Positions 34,995-43,667 of a DNA stretch of 44,813 nucleotides are shown in pieces. The notes below the pieces were generated by a model. It was not told the origin of the DNA. It did not search any database and saw nothing but the letters and a program-made list of their open reading frames with translations. A program made the translations under genes and the position numbers. How positions within the stretch are numbered: position 1 is the stretch's first letter; every line of letters starts with the position of its first letter. This DNA comes from Rhodocyclaceae bacterium (GTDB lineage: Bacteria > Pseudomonadota > Gammaproteobacteria > Burkholderiales > CAIKXV01), in NCBI GenBank assembly GCA_020248265.1, contig JADCHX010000003.1, positions 1 to 44,813 on the forward strand, read 5' to 3'.

Positions 34995-35963
34995 TCAGGC
35001 GCCGCCTGCGGGCATCACCAGGCCGAGCTTGCGCTCGACCGCTCGCACATAGGCCAGGTGCGCGAGCGCGATGTCCTGGCTGGCCATGCCCTGGGTGACG
35101 ATCAGTGCGCGCTGCTTTGGATCGGTGCGGCCGGGATGCTTGCCACCGACGACCTCGGCCACCGTCGCATCGACCCAGCCCGGACCTTCCTCGCCGAACA
35201 GTTCGAGCAGTTCCTTCTGCAGCTGCTCGCGGCTGTCGACGACGAACAGGTCGGCCTGCTCGGCGTAGTCGCGGCCCGGTTCGGCGGTGTCGAGGGTCGC
35301 CACGACCGCGCCGGGCGCGATCCACGCCGCCTCGATCAGCGCCTTGCCGCTGTTGGTGGCGGTGAGCACCAGGTCGGCCCCGGAGACCGCAGCCTCGATG
35401 CTGTCCATCGCGCGGGCGGGGATCTTGTAGTGCGACTCGGCGCGGCTTGCCAGCGCCTCGCGGGTATGCGGCCGGCGCGAAACGACGCGCACCTCGCGCA
35501 GGTTGAAGAGCTTCGAGTAGTACTCGAGCGCGGTGGTCGCGAGGTTGCCCGCCCCGACCAGGGCCAGTACGCCGGCATCGGGCAGCGCGAGCTTGCGCGC
35601 AGCCATCACGATAGAGGCGACAGTGCGCTGCGCATAGCTCCAGGTCTCGTCGACGAAGGCCAGCGTGCGCGAGGATTCGGCATCGACCACCACCACGTAG
35701 CGGGTCGCATTGCTCGAGTTCTCTTCCGTCGACAGATGCGCCACCACGCGGAAGCCGGCGATCGACAGCGGGTCGAGGATGCAGGCCTTCAGGTGGTAGT
35801 GGTTCTCGTGCACGTCGCGCATGTTCATGTTGCGCGGCGACGGCCAGCGGATCTTCCCCTCTGCGTCCCACGCCACGACGCGTTCGATCTGCTCGATCAC
35901 GTCCTGCGAGGTGAGCAGCGACTGGCACTGGCTGGAGGTCAGGTAGATGGGCGGGTTCTGCAT
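34995..35963 (-). CDS. Ornithine cyclodeaminase / mu-crystallin family protein
   Basis: A 322-residue NAD(P)-dependent enzyme. The N-terminal half carries the substrate arm (IRWPSPRNMNM, HLKACILDP), and the dinucleotide site is VLALVGAGNLA (about 151-161) followed by VSRRPHTREA. The family includes ornithine cyclodeaminase, alanine dehydrogenase, ketimine reductases and tauropine-type enzymes, so the substrate is not settled. It lies 110 nt before the peroxiredoxin gene on the same strand and may share its transcript. Confidence 0.85.
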   Translation of the reverse strand: MQNPPIYLTSSQCQSLLTSQDVIEQIERVVAWDAEGKIRWPSPRNMNMRDVHENHYHLKACILDPLSIAGFRVVAHLSTEENSSNATRYVVVVDAESSRTLAFVDETWSYAQRTVASIVMAARKLALPDAGVLALVGAGNLATTALEYYSKLFNLREVRVVSRRPHTREALASRAESHYKIPARAMDSIEAAVSGADLVLTATNSGKALIEAAWIAPGAVVATLDTAEPGRDYAEQADLFVVDSREQLQKELLELFGEEGPGWVDATVAEVVGGKHPGRTDPKQRALIVTQGMASQDIALAHLAYVRAVERKLGLVMPAGGA

Positions 35964-36128
35964 GGTCGGGCTCCGGCGGAGATGTACTCAACCCCGGAGT
36001 CTACCGTCAAGCCTCCAGGGCCATGCTATCTTTCCGTGATCACACAATGCAGTCACACCCGCCCTGCCGGCGCCGGCTGGCGATCGAACGGATCCGCGAA
36101 GATGCGGAAGGACAGGAGCGCGCTGGGC

Positions 36129-37124
36129 ATGCGGCCGAAACGACTGGGCATACGGTTCGAAGGCTTCGAAGGTCTGGACGAAGCCAGGTCACTGGCGCTC
36201 GCGGCCGAGGCGGCCGGCGCTTCGAGCATCTGGATGTCGCAGCACCTGGGCGGACGCGATGCGCCGACGCTGGCCACGATCATCGCATCGGGCACGAAGC
36301 GCATCCGCGTGGTGCCGTCCAACCTGTCGCCGTTCATCGCGCACCCGACCACGGTGGCGATGATGCTGGCCACGCTGTCGGAGTTCGCACCGGGCCGGGT
36401 CGCCGCATCGATCGGCATCGGCAATCCGCTCGACCTGTCGCAGTCGGGCGCGGTGGTCGAAGACGCGGAGGACGCGGTGTGCGATTTCGTCGGTGCGCTC
36501 GACCGGCTGTTCGCGCGCCAGCCGGTCGAATTCGCCGGCCGCACCTTCAGGCTGGACGGCGCTAAGCTGAACGTCGCCGCTGGCGTGGCGATTCCCGTCT
36601 ACGTGACCTGCCTCGAGCCGAAGATGGCGCGCCGCGCAGGTGCGACCTCGGCCTCGCTGCAATTGTCGGCCGGTTTCTCGCCGGCCTTCGCCGGCGCCTG
36701 TGTCGAGGCGTTCGAGGGTGGCGCCTCCGGCGCAGGCATCGACGCGTCCGGCCGGCCCCGTGCCTGCTTCGCCTACTTCGGAACCGACGAACGCGAATCG
36801 TTCGAAGGCGTGCGGCGCAAGCTGGCCTACCTGTTCCGCAACCGGCTGATGGCCGAGAACATCCGGCTGTCCGGCCTGCCCATCGACCAGCCGGCGATCA
36901 TCGAGTGCATCGCCCGGCGCGACCTCGAGGCGGCGACGAAGCTGGTGCCCGATGCTGCGGTCGAGGCGTTCGCGGTCACCGGCAGCCTGTCCACCTGCGC
37001 TACGACCGTTCGCCGCTTCTTCGATGCCGGCATCGACGAGATGCTGATCAACGTCGGCTCGACCGAGGCCGAACGCAGGGCGGCGTTCGACCTGATCGCG
37101 GCGGTCAACGGCACGGCAGCCTGA
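36129..37124 (+). CDS. LLM class flavin-dependent oxidoreductase
   Basis: A 331-residue luciferase-like monooxygenase or F420/flavin oxidoreductase, TIM-barrel fold. Visible features: RLGIRFEGFEGLDEARSLAL, SIWMSQHLGGRDAPTLATIIA, RVVPSNLSPFIAHPTTVAMM and GRVAASIGIGNP. Substrate unknown. ATG 36129 has AGGAG about 10 nt upstream; an in-frame ATG at 36102 is an alternative. It is divergent from the ornithine cyclodeaminase homologue and convergent with the M16 peptidase. Confidence 0.82.
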   Translation: MRPKRLGIRFEGFEGLDEARSLALAAEAAGASSIWMSQHLGGRDAPTLATIIASGTKRIRVVPSNLSPFIAHPTTVAMMLATLSEFAPGRVAASIGIGNPLDLSQSGAVVEDAEDAVCDFVGALDRLFARQPVEFAGRTFRLDGAKLNVAAGVAIPVYVTCLEPKMARRAGATSASLQLSAGFSPAFAGACVEAFEGGASGAGIDASGRPRACFAYFGTDERESFEGVRRKLAYLFRNRLMAENIRLSGLPIDQPAIIECIARRDLEAATKLVPDAAVEAFAVTGSLSTCATTVRRFFDAGIDEMLINVGSTEAERRAAFDLIAAVNGTAA

Positions 37125-37126
37125 TT

Positions 37127-37168
37127 CCACGCGGCATGCGTGGAGGGGCTGGCCCTGTCAGGCCAGCC
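37127..37168. terminator. Two adjacent hairpins between convergent genes
   Basis: A 6-bp stem (CCACGC 37127-37132 with GCGTGG 37138-37143) is followed by an 8-bp perfect stem (GGCTGGCC 37147-37154 with GGCCAGCC 37161-37168, 6-nt loop). The second overlaps the M16 gene stop (37158-37160). They separate the LLM gene and the M16 gene. No T-run. Confidence 0.5.
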
Positions 37169-38390
37169 GTGTCCGAAGCAGCTTCTCCGCCTGGTCGCGC
37201 ATGCCGGGGCGCACATTGCCGGTCAGCGCGACCGCCGGGCCAGCATCGAGCATCCGCTCGAACAGCTGGCGCACCTTCGCACCGGTGACCGAAGCGATGC
37301 GGTCGAGCCATTCTTCGTGGCTGCGCGCGCGGCCGAGCGCGAACAGGTCCAGCGCTGCGTCTTCCAGCCGGCGTCCGGCGCGCTCCAGCGTGCGCAGCCT
37401 TGCGACGAGTACCTGGTTGCGCGCGCGGCGCAGTTCAGCGGGATCGACGCGGGCCGCATGATCGTGCAGCATCTTCGCGAGTTCGCCCAGCAGCGCCTCG
37501 ACGTTGGCCGGCGACGTCGAGGCCTCGACCATGAACTGGCCCCAGCTGTCCATCACGTCGGCCGAGCAATCGGCGTGGTATACGAGACCGAGTCGTTCCC
37601 GCAGGTGGTGCAGCAACGGCGAGCTCATCCCTTCGCCCAGCACGGCTGCGGCGACACGGGCGGTCGGATCGTCCGCACGCAGCGATGCGATCGGGAACCC
37701 GGCGACCAGATGGGTCTGGCTGCTGCCGGTGACGCGGCGCGCGCGTACGCCGCCGACGAAGGCCGGCGCGGCGATCGTGTTCTCTTCGCCGCGCGGCATC
37801 GACGCGAACGCCTTCGTCAGCGCGGCGAGCGCGGCGTCCGGATCGATGTCGCCGATCACCCCGGCGACCACGTTCGCGCCGGAGTACTGGCGCCCGACAT
37901 GGCGCACGAGATCGTCGCGCGTGAAGCGCGAGATCGTCCGTGCGGTGCCGATCACCGGACGCGCCACCGGATGCGCGCCGAAGCTCGCCTCGTCGAACAG
38001 GCGGTAGGCGGTGGCGACCGGATCGTCCTGCTCGTCGGCGAGCTCGGCCAGCAGCACGGTGCGCTCGCGCTCGAGCTCCGCCTCGGGATAGGTGGCGTGG
38101 CGCACGATGTCGCCGAGCATCCCGATCATCGCGACTGCATCGCGCGGCATGCCGTACATGTAGTACGCGGTGTGGTCCTTGTCGGTATGCGCGTTCACGT
38201 CCGCGCCGAGGCGCTCGGCGTCGAGGTTGATCCGGCGGGCATCGCGCCTGGGCGTGCCCTTGAACGCCATGTGCTCGATCACATGGCTGATGCCGTTGTC
38301 GCGCGCCGGTTCATGGGCACTGCCCGAGCGAACGAACACGCTCACCGACGCGGTGTGCAGGCCGGGGGCGCGTATCGCGAGCAGCCGCAC
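37158..38390 (-). CDS. M16 family metallopeptidase (zinc protease)
   Basis: A 410-residue protein with the inverted zinc motif HVIEH (His36, Glu39, His40) and the conserved block RERTVLLAELADEQDD downstream. The second domain has TGSSQTHLVAGFP and RERLGLVYH. It resembles the short bacterial M16B processing peptidases. The listed GTG is not a convincing start: in-frame coding sequence with a typical M16 N-terminus (LPFTTLANGVRLL) continues 31 codons upstream to a TAG at 38484-38486, but contains no ATG, GTG or TTG. A CTG (38417-38415) or an ATC (38453-38451) are the only near-start options. The true N-terminus is therefore unresolved. Confidence 0.8.
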   Translation of the reverse strand: MRLLAIRAPGLHTASVSVFVRSGSAHEPARDNGISHVIEHMAFKGTPRRDARRINLDAERLGADVNAHTDKDHTAYYMYGMPRDAVAMIGMLGDIVRHATYPEAELERERTVLLAELADEQDDPVATAYRLFDEASFGAHPVARPVIGTARTISRFTRDDLVRHVGRQYSGANVVAGVIGDIDPDAALAALTKAFASMPRGEENTIAAPAFVGGVRARRVTGSSQTHLVAGFPIASLRADDPTARVAAAVLGEGMSSPLLHHLRERLGLVYHADCSADVMDSWGQFMVEASTSPANVEALLGELAKMLHDHAARVDPAELRRARNQVLVARLRTLERAGRRLEDAALDLFALGRARSHEEWLDRIASVTGAKVRQLFERMLDAGPAVALTGNVRPGMRDQAEKLLRTRLA

Positions 38391-38577
38391 GCCGTTGGCG
38401 AGGGTCGTGAAGGGCAGGGATGCGGTGGCTGGGGTGGTGCGGGCGGTTCTGATCGGGCGCGTCCTGTCTGGCGGGTCCCGATGCTATCGTAGTAGGCCTA
38501 AAGATTTCCGCCAGCCTGCCGATGTCCCGGCCGTACATGCCGGAAATCGGCATCTGGAGCTCGCATCGGGGAGACGA

Positions 38578-40065
38578 ATGAACAAGTCCGCAAAGATCGC
38601 CGTGCTCACGCTCGGCGGCATCGCAGTCATCGGCGCCGGATGGGCTGGCGCCAGCATCTATGCCGGCCGGATCGCCGCCGCTGAAATGGGCAGCCTGGTT
38701 GCACGCGCGCCCGGGGGATCCGGGGTGAGCATTGCCGCCGCGCGCCACGACACCGGGCTGTTTTCGTCCGGCGGAACCTTCGAAGTACGCTTCGACGAGC
38801 ACTGCGACACCACCGGGGGCGCCGGCGGGATCGCGCTCAAGGTCGACTATCGCGTGTCGCACCTGATCCGCCCGGGTTCGATGATGCGCTTCGACTGGAC
38901 CATGGTGCCGTCGGGCGAAGTCGGTGCGGCGCTGTCCAAGGTCACCAACGGCGCGTTGCGGCTGGACGGGCAGGGAACGGTCGGCTACGGCCGGCAGGTC
39001 GCGTCCAGCCTCGCGATGCCTGAACTCGTCCTCGGCAGTGGCGCGCAGGCGATGCGCGTGTCGGCCGGCAGCGGCCAGGCAACGCTCGCCGGCAGTGCCT
39101 TCGGCATGCAGTGGAAGACCGAACGCATCGCCGGTCGCGGCGCGGGCAGCGCGCTGGAAGTGCTGAACTTCGGGATCGACGTCGATCTCAAGGACCGTGT
39201 GCGCGGTACCGGCAGCATGGCATTGAGCGTCGACCGGGTCGGCACCGGGTTGGGCACTGCCGAAGGCTTTCGCCTGGTGACAGCGGCCGCCGAGCGCGGC
39301 GACCGTACCGATGTGACGATCACGCCGAGCCTGCGCACCTTCACCATGCCCGGGCAGAAGGCGAGCGACCTGTCGATGCAGATCTCGCTGCGCGACCTGC
39401 ATACCGCCAGCCTCGAGGCGATCCAGCAGATCGGTCGCGAGAGCTGTGGCTTCAAATCGCTCAAGGCCGAGGAAGAGCAGAAGCTGCGCGCGGCGGTGCG
39501 TACTGCGCTGACCGGTGGCCTGTCGCTGGGCATCACGGAGGTCAAGGGCAGCGTCGGCGACGGCAGCCTCGAAGGCTTCCTGAAGGTCGAACTCAAGAAG
39601 GCCGCACAGGCCGCGGTGGCGGCCGCCGGCGCCGAGCCTGTCGCGATAGAGCTGGCGAACCTGCTGACCTCGAGCGGCGAGATCACCGTCAAGGGTAATG
39701 CGATCAATGCCGGGCAGCGCCAGATGGCGGTCGGCATGGGCATCGCCACCGAAGTGCCCGGCGGCCTGAAGGCGACGTTCGAGTACGCCGATGGCCTGTT
39801 CAAGGCGAATGGCCGGGTGTTCGACGCCAGCGCGGTGCAGGTTGCACTGTCGACGGCGGACCGCCGCCTGAACACGTTCCTCGGGGTGTCGATGCCTGCG
39901 CGGGCCGAACCCGGGGAAGGGCGGGCACCGGGACCCGATGTCTCGAGCGCCACCAGCCTTGCTGCGCCCGCCAAGCCCGCCAGCCCTGTGAATTCGGCGG
40001 TGCCCTCCGGTGCGAACAGTGCCGCTGCTGCACCGAATGCATACCCCGCAAGCAATTTCCGATGA
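38578..40065 (+). CDS. YdgA/DUF945 family protein
   Basis: A 495-residue protein with one N-terminal membrane helix or signal (AVLTLGGIAVIGAGWAGASIYAG) and a large extracytoplasmic part. The pattern SVSGIDAARHDTGLFSS-like (here VSIAAARHDTGLFSSGG) is typical of DUF945, a family of unknown function in the envelope of proteobacteria. The C-terminus (about 445-495) is a Pro/Ala/Ser-rich tail. ATG 38578 has GGGGAGA upstream. The stop overlaps the start of the Cys-repeat gene (ATGA), so the two are probably made together. Confidence 0.8.
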   Translation: MNKSAKIAVLTLGGIAVIGAGWAGASIYAGRIAAAEMGSLVARAPGGSGVSIAAARHDTGLFSSGGTFEVRFDEHCDTTGGAGGIALKVDYRVSHLIRPGSMMRFDWTMVPSGEVGAALSKVTNGALRLDGQGTVGYGRQVASSLAMPELVLGSGAQAMRVSAGSGQATLAGSAFGMQWKTERIAGRGAGSALEVLNFGIDVDLKDRVRGTGSMALSVDRVGTGLGTAEGFRLVTAAAERGDRTDVTITPSLRTFTMPGQKASDLSMQISLRDLHTASLEAIQQIGRESCGFKSLKAEEEQKLRAAVRTALTGGLSLGITEVKGSVGDGSLEGFLKVELKKAAQAAVAAAGAEPVAIELANLLTSSGEITVKGNAINAGQRQMAVGMGIATEVPGGLKATFEYADGLFKANGRVFDASAVQVALSTADRRLNTFLGVSMPARAEPGEGRAPGPDVSSATSLAAPAKPASPVNSAVPSGANSAAAAPNAYPASNFR

Positions 40066-40406
40066 GTACATCCATGAAGAATCGTTCCTTCCATGCAACG
40101 GCCGTCGCGGCGGCTGTTGCCTGCCTGCTGTCGGGCATGGCTGCCGATCTCCTGGCCCAGCCGGCGGCGGTCGCATTGCCCAAGACCGGCAGTTGCCCCA
40201 GCGGCTACTCGACCAGCGGCAACTACTGCGTACCGGGCAGCGGTGCGCGCTTCGCGCTGCCCAAGGTCGGCAGCTGCCCGAGCGGCTACTCGACCAGCGG
40301 TGACTACTGCCTGGCCAGCCAGGGGGCCAGGCATGCGATGCCGAAGACCGGTAGCTGCCCGAGCGGCTATTCGACCAGTGGCGATTACTGCCTGAGTTCG
40401 CGTTGA
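40062..40406 (+). CDS. Secreted protein with three CX10C repeats
   Basis: A 114-residue protein: signal sequence (about 1-33, hydrophobic ATAVAAAVACLLSGM) and three near-identical 27-residue repeats (38-64, 65-91, 92-114) with the core PKTGSCPSGYSTSGDYC. Each repeat has two cysteines ten residues apart (45/56, 72/83, 99/110), probably disulfide-bonded after export. I do not recognise a characterised family. The start at 40062 overlaps the YdgA-like stop by 4 nt; an ATG at 40074 would also work. DNA repeats match the protein repeats. Confidence 0.75.
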   Translation: MSTSMKNRSFHATAVAAAVACLLSGMAADLLAQPAAVALPKTGSCPSGYSTSGNYCVPGSGARFALPKVGSCPSGYSTSGDYCLASQGARHAMPKTGSCPSGYSTSGDYCLSSR

Positions 40407-40500
40407 ACTCGCGCTGAGCGATCCCGGGGCCGGCCGCCATCGCCCGGCGATCACTGCGATAATCAGGGTCACGCCGTCCCCGACGAAAAGGAAGCTGCCC

Positions 40501-41493
40501 ATGTCGTCCGGTTCTGCATCCACGCGCAGGTTCGCCCTCGCGATGACCCTTGCGACCTCCCTGCCGCTGCTGCCCTCGGCCGCGTACGCGCAGGCGTTCC
40601 CTGAAAGGCCGCTGCGTGTGGTCGTGCCGTACGGCCCGGGCGGTGGCACCGACAACCTGCTGCGCGTGATCGGCCCGGCCGCGGGCGCGACGCTCGGCCA
40701 GCCGGTGGTGCTCGACAACCGCCCCGGCGGTGCATCGATCATCGGCACCGAACTGGTGGTGAAGGCGGCAGCCGATGGCTACACGCTGCTCGCCACTGAC
40801 AGCGCGGTGCTGGTCAATCCGGGCCTGTTCAAGGCGAAGATGCCCTTCGACACCGTGAAGTCGCTGAGCGCGGTGACGATGCTCGCGTCCGCACCCGTGG
40901 TGCTGGTCGCGCATCCGGGCGTGCCGGCGAAGACGCTGGCTGACCTGCTCGCGCTCGCGCGGGCGAAGCCCGGCACGCTCAACTACGCATCGGGCGGCCT
41001 GGGCGCCTCGACGCACCTCGCCGGCGAACTGATGAAGCAGGTGGCCGGCGTCGACATCGTGCACATCCCCTACAAGGGAACGGGCCCGGCGATGAGCGAC
41101 CTGCTCGGCGGCCATGTGAGCATGCAGTTCTCCGGCATCAGCAGCGCACGTCCGCATGTCGATGCCGGCAAGCTGCGCGCGCTGGCCATCACCGGCCGGC
41201 AGCGCAACGCGGCGATGCGCGACGTGCCCACGTTCGAAGAGTCAGGCGTGAAAGGCGTCGACGCGGATACCTACTGGGGCCTGTATGCGCCCACTGGCGT
41301 GCCTGCGCCGGTACTCGCGTCGCTGAACCGCGCGTTTGGCGGCGCGATGCGCAGCGCCGCGCTGGCCGACCGGCTCGCCGACCTCGGCTTCATCCCGATC
41401 GCAAACTCGCCCGAAGAGGGCACGCGGCAGATGCGCGCGCAGATCACGCGCTGGGCCGAGGTGGTCGACCGCGCGAAGATCAAGGTCGAGTGA
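40501..41493 (+). CDS. Bug family solute-binding protein (TctC-like)
   Basis: A 330-residue periplasmic receptor. Signal sequence (about 8-29, ending AYAQA), then FPERPLRVVVPYGPGGGTDN, VVLDNRPGGASIIG, LNYASGGLGASTHLAGEL and VHIPYKGTGPAMSD. An AAGGAAG ribosome site precedes ATG 40501, and GATAAT about 40 nt upstream could be a -10. No neighbouring enzyme or transporter on this strand indicates its ligand. Confidence 0.87.
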   Translation: MSSGSASTRRFALAMTLATSLPLLPSAAYAQAFPERPLRVVVPYGPGGGTDNLLRVIGPAAGATLGQPVVLDNRPGGASIIGTELVVKAAADGYTLLATDSAVLVNPGLFKAKMPFDTVKSLSAVTMLASAPVVLVAHPGVPAKTLADLLALARAKPGTLNYASGGLGASTHLAGELMKQVAGVDIVHIPYKGTGPAMSDLLGGHVSMQFSGISSARPHVDAGKLRALAITGRQRNAAMRDVPTFEESGVKGVDADTYWGLYAPTGVPAPVLASLNRAFGGAMRSAALADRLADLGFIPIANSPEEGTRQMRAQITRWAEVVDRAKIKVE

Positions 41494-41578
41494 CCGCTGG
41501 CAGCGGCGCGAACCTGCGTGCCGGGCATTGCTTCGACATGGACACCAGGATGACCGCGTGCGACGGCCACGGGCGGCC

Positions 41579-42580
41579 TCAGTCGGGCTTGACCGCCGCC
41601 GCCTTCACCACCTTCGTCCACTTCACGATGTCCTCGCGGATCACCTGAGCGAAGCGCGCCGGCGTGCTGGCGATGATCTCGGTGCCCTGGCGCAGCAGGT
41701 TGTCGCGTACCTCGGGCGCCTGCACCGACTTCACCAGCTCGGCGTGCAGGCGGTCGACCACCGGGCCGGGCGTGCCGGCCGGCGCGAGCAGGCCGTACCA
41801 CGCGATCGACTCGTAGCCCTTCAGGCCGGACTGGTCGACGGTGGGCACCTCGGGCAGCAGCGGGGTGCGCGTGGTCGAGGCGACCGCGAGCGGCCGCAGC
41901 TTGCCCGCCTTCACGTGCGGCAGCGCGATCAGCACGGTGGTGAAGGTGAGCTGCGTCTCGCCGGTGATCATGCCGATGATCGAAGCCGCCGCGCCCTTGT
42001 AAGGGATGTGGGTCATCCTGACCCCGGCCATCATGTTGAACAGCTCGGCCGACAGGTGTGCCGGCGTGCCGTTGCCGACCGACGCGTAGTTGATGTCGCC
42101 GGGGCGCTTGCGTGCGAGCGAGATCAGGTCGCCGACGGTCTTCGCCGGCAGCGAGGGATGCACGACCAGGATGTTGGGCACGGTCGCGATCAGCGAGATC
42201 GGCGCGAAGGCCTTCTCGGTGTCGTAGGACAGGTCGCGATAGAGCGTCGCGTTCATCGAGTGGCTGGCGAAGGTGGCCAGCAGCACATGACCGTCCGGCG
42301 TCGCGCGTGCGACGACCTCTGTGCCGACCGTGCCGCCAGCACCGGAGCGGTTGTCGATCACCATCGGCTGGCCGAGCGCCTCGCTCATCTTCGGCACGAC
42401 GATACGCGCCACCGTGTCGATGCCGCCGCCCGCGGGGAACGGCACCACCACTCGGATCGGCTTGGAAGGCCAGGCCTGCGCGAGAACGGTCGCCGGCAGT
42501 GCAAGCAGCAGGGCCACCACGGCGGCGGCCGGGCGGGCGTTCGATCGGTGCGGAGCAAGCATCGGGCGGTATCCTGTCAA
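41579..42580 (-). CDS. Bug family solute-binding protein (TctC-like)
   Basis: A 333-residue periplasmic receptor. After the signal sequence (ending VLAQ) come WPSKPIRVVVPFPAGGGID, MVIDNRSGAGGTVGTE, PDGHVLLA and TEKAFAPIS, then MTHIPYKGAAASIIG. It is convergent with the previous Bug gene and sits just downstream of the nitrile hydratase operon on the same strand, beyond a hairpin, so it may take up a nitrile, amide or acid handled by that operon. Start may be 42580 or the next in-frame ATG, 42562. Confidence 0.87.
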   Translation of the reverse strand: MTGYRPMLAPHRSNARPAAAVVALLLALPATVLAQAWPSKPIRVVVPFPAGGGIDTVARIVVPKMSEALGQPMVIDNRSGAGGTVGTEVVARATPDGHVLLATFASHSMNATLYRDLSYDTEKAFAPISLIATVPNILVVHPSLPAKTVGDLISLARKRPGDINYASVGNGTPAHLSAELFNMMAGVRMTHIPYKGAAASIIGMITGETQLTFTTVLIALPHVKAGKLRPLAVASTTRTPLLPEVPTVDQSGLKGYESIAWYGLLAPAGTPGPVVDRLHAELVKSVQAPEVRDNLLRQGTEIIASTPARFAQVIREDIVKWTKVVKAAAVKPD

Positions 42581-42614
42581 GGGTGGCAGCCGGATTGTAG
42601 TACCTGCGTGTAGT

Positions 42615-42633
42615 GCCTGCGCCGGGTGCAGGC
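42615..42633 (-). terminator. Hairpin after the nitrile hydratase operon
   Basis: GCCTGC (42615-42620) and GCAGGC (42628-42633) form a 6-bp stem with a 7-nt loop, 14 nt after the stop of the accessory gene on the minus strand. No T-run. It may end the nitrile hydratase transcript before the Bug gene. Confidence 0.4.
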
Positions 42634-42646
42634 GCCCGTGCGCGGT

Positions 42647-43030
42647 TCAGGCGCGGGGCAGCACCACCGGCTTGCCATGCGGCGTGGCGTGCGCCGCGCG
42701 GTCCCAGGCGTCGATCCGCTCCGCCAGTTCCGCGTCGCCGACCACCGCCTTGCGTGCCGCCAGCGCCTCGAGCGCGGCGAGCCAACGCTCGTAGTAGCGG
42801 CTGCCATCGTCGTGCTCGTGCCGCGCGTTCGCCGCGGCGATCTCGGCCGATAGCGTGGCTGCCCATTCGCTCCAGGTGAACACACCGCGGCGATGCAGCT
42901 CGAGCGCCATCGCGAAGGCCTGCGCTTCCCAGGGCGCCCGGAACACCGGCCCGGCCTCGTCGCGCGGCAGTGCCGGCAGCGCGTCGAGATCGGCGGCGGT
43001 GTCGGCTTCAGGCCGGCAGTAGGTAGTCAT
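42647..43030 (-). CDS. Nitrile hydratase accessory protein
   Basis: A 127-residue small protein of the nitrile hydratase activator family. It resembles the N-terminal half of the beta subunit (PVFRAPWEAQAFAMALELHRRGVFTWSEWA). In cobalt-type systems a small beta-like activator (P14K) delivers cobalt and drives subunit exchange; iron-type systems use a much larger activator. The size therefore points to cobalt. Its start overlaps the end of the beta gene by 23 nt, so translation is coupled. Confidence 0.8.
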   Translation of the reverse strand: MTTYCRPEADTAADLDALPALPRDEAGPVFRAPWEAQAFAMALELHRRGVFTWSEWAATLSAEIAAANARHEHDDGSRYYERWLAALEALAARKAVVGDAELAERIDAWDRAAHATPHGKPVVLPRA

Positions 43031-43667
43031 CCCAGACGTCCAGGCAGAGGGTGTCGCGCGGGGAGGCCGCCTCGCCCCACAGTTCGGTGGCGGCGAAGCG
43101 GATGCTGTACATGTGCTGCGGCTTGCGGTCGCGGGTCATCGCATTGCTGTCGGCGAACGAGAACACGCCGTGGTCACGGTGGACGACGCCGCGCCGGCCG
43201 CGGGCATAGCGCGGCAGCCGGGTATGGCCCTCGGGCTGGAAGTTGCGCGTCATCACCGCATCGCCGACGCGGAACTTCGGCGCGACCTGCACCTCGTCCA
43301 TACGCGTGCGCCGGCGGGTACGCGTGATCGCCTCGACCTGAGACGGCTGCAGGCAGGCAGCCGCACGCTCGGCCGACGCGGGCTGTCCGCTCGCCAGTTC
43401 CGCCTCGTCGATCATGCCGCTCTCGACCAGCACGCGCTCCAGGCCGTACAGCGCGCGCTCGTAGTAGCTCGCCGCGAGGAAGCGGGCCGGGGGCATCCGT
43501 TCGCGCGCGTAGCGTCCCATGTCGCCGTTGTAGCGGCGGTGGAAGGCGCAGGCCATGCGCAGCGCGAACACCCGACCGTGCCAGTACTCGTGGAACACGC
43601 CGTCTTCCTGCTCGATCACCAGCGGACCCATGCCGTGCATGCCGCCCATGTCGTGGATGCTGTTCAT
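43008..43667 (-). CDS. nthB: Nitrile hydratase subunit beta
   Basis: A 219-residue beta subunit, beginning [20 protein letters not shown], the signature of NHase beta. Further matches are [18 protein letters not shown] and the C-terminal domain [22 protein letters not shown]-type segment (here [20 protein letters not shown]) and VWDDYLLPA. NHase hydrates nitriles to amides as an alpha-beta heterodimer. The start overlaps the alpha stop (ATGA). Confidence 0.93.
   Translation of the reverse strand: MNSIHDMGGMHGMGPLVIEQEDGVFHEYWHGRVFALRMACAFHRRYNGDMGRYARERMPPARFLAASYYERALYGLERVLVESGMIDEAELASGQPASAERAAACLQPSQVEAITRTRRRTRMDEVQVAPKFRVGDAVMTRNFQPEGHTRLPRYARGRRGVVHRDHGVFSFADSNAMTRDRKPQHMYSIRFAATELWGEAASPRDTLCLDVWDDYLLPA

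Noticed and set aside
34747-35991. Long minus-strand ORF ending at the TGA of the peroxiredoxin
   Set aside because: Its first 1.1 kb run in a different frame across the cyclodeaminase gene and are not protein-like. Only its last 45 codons are the real start of the peroxiredoxin.
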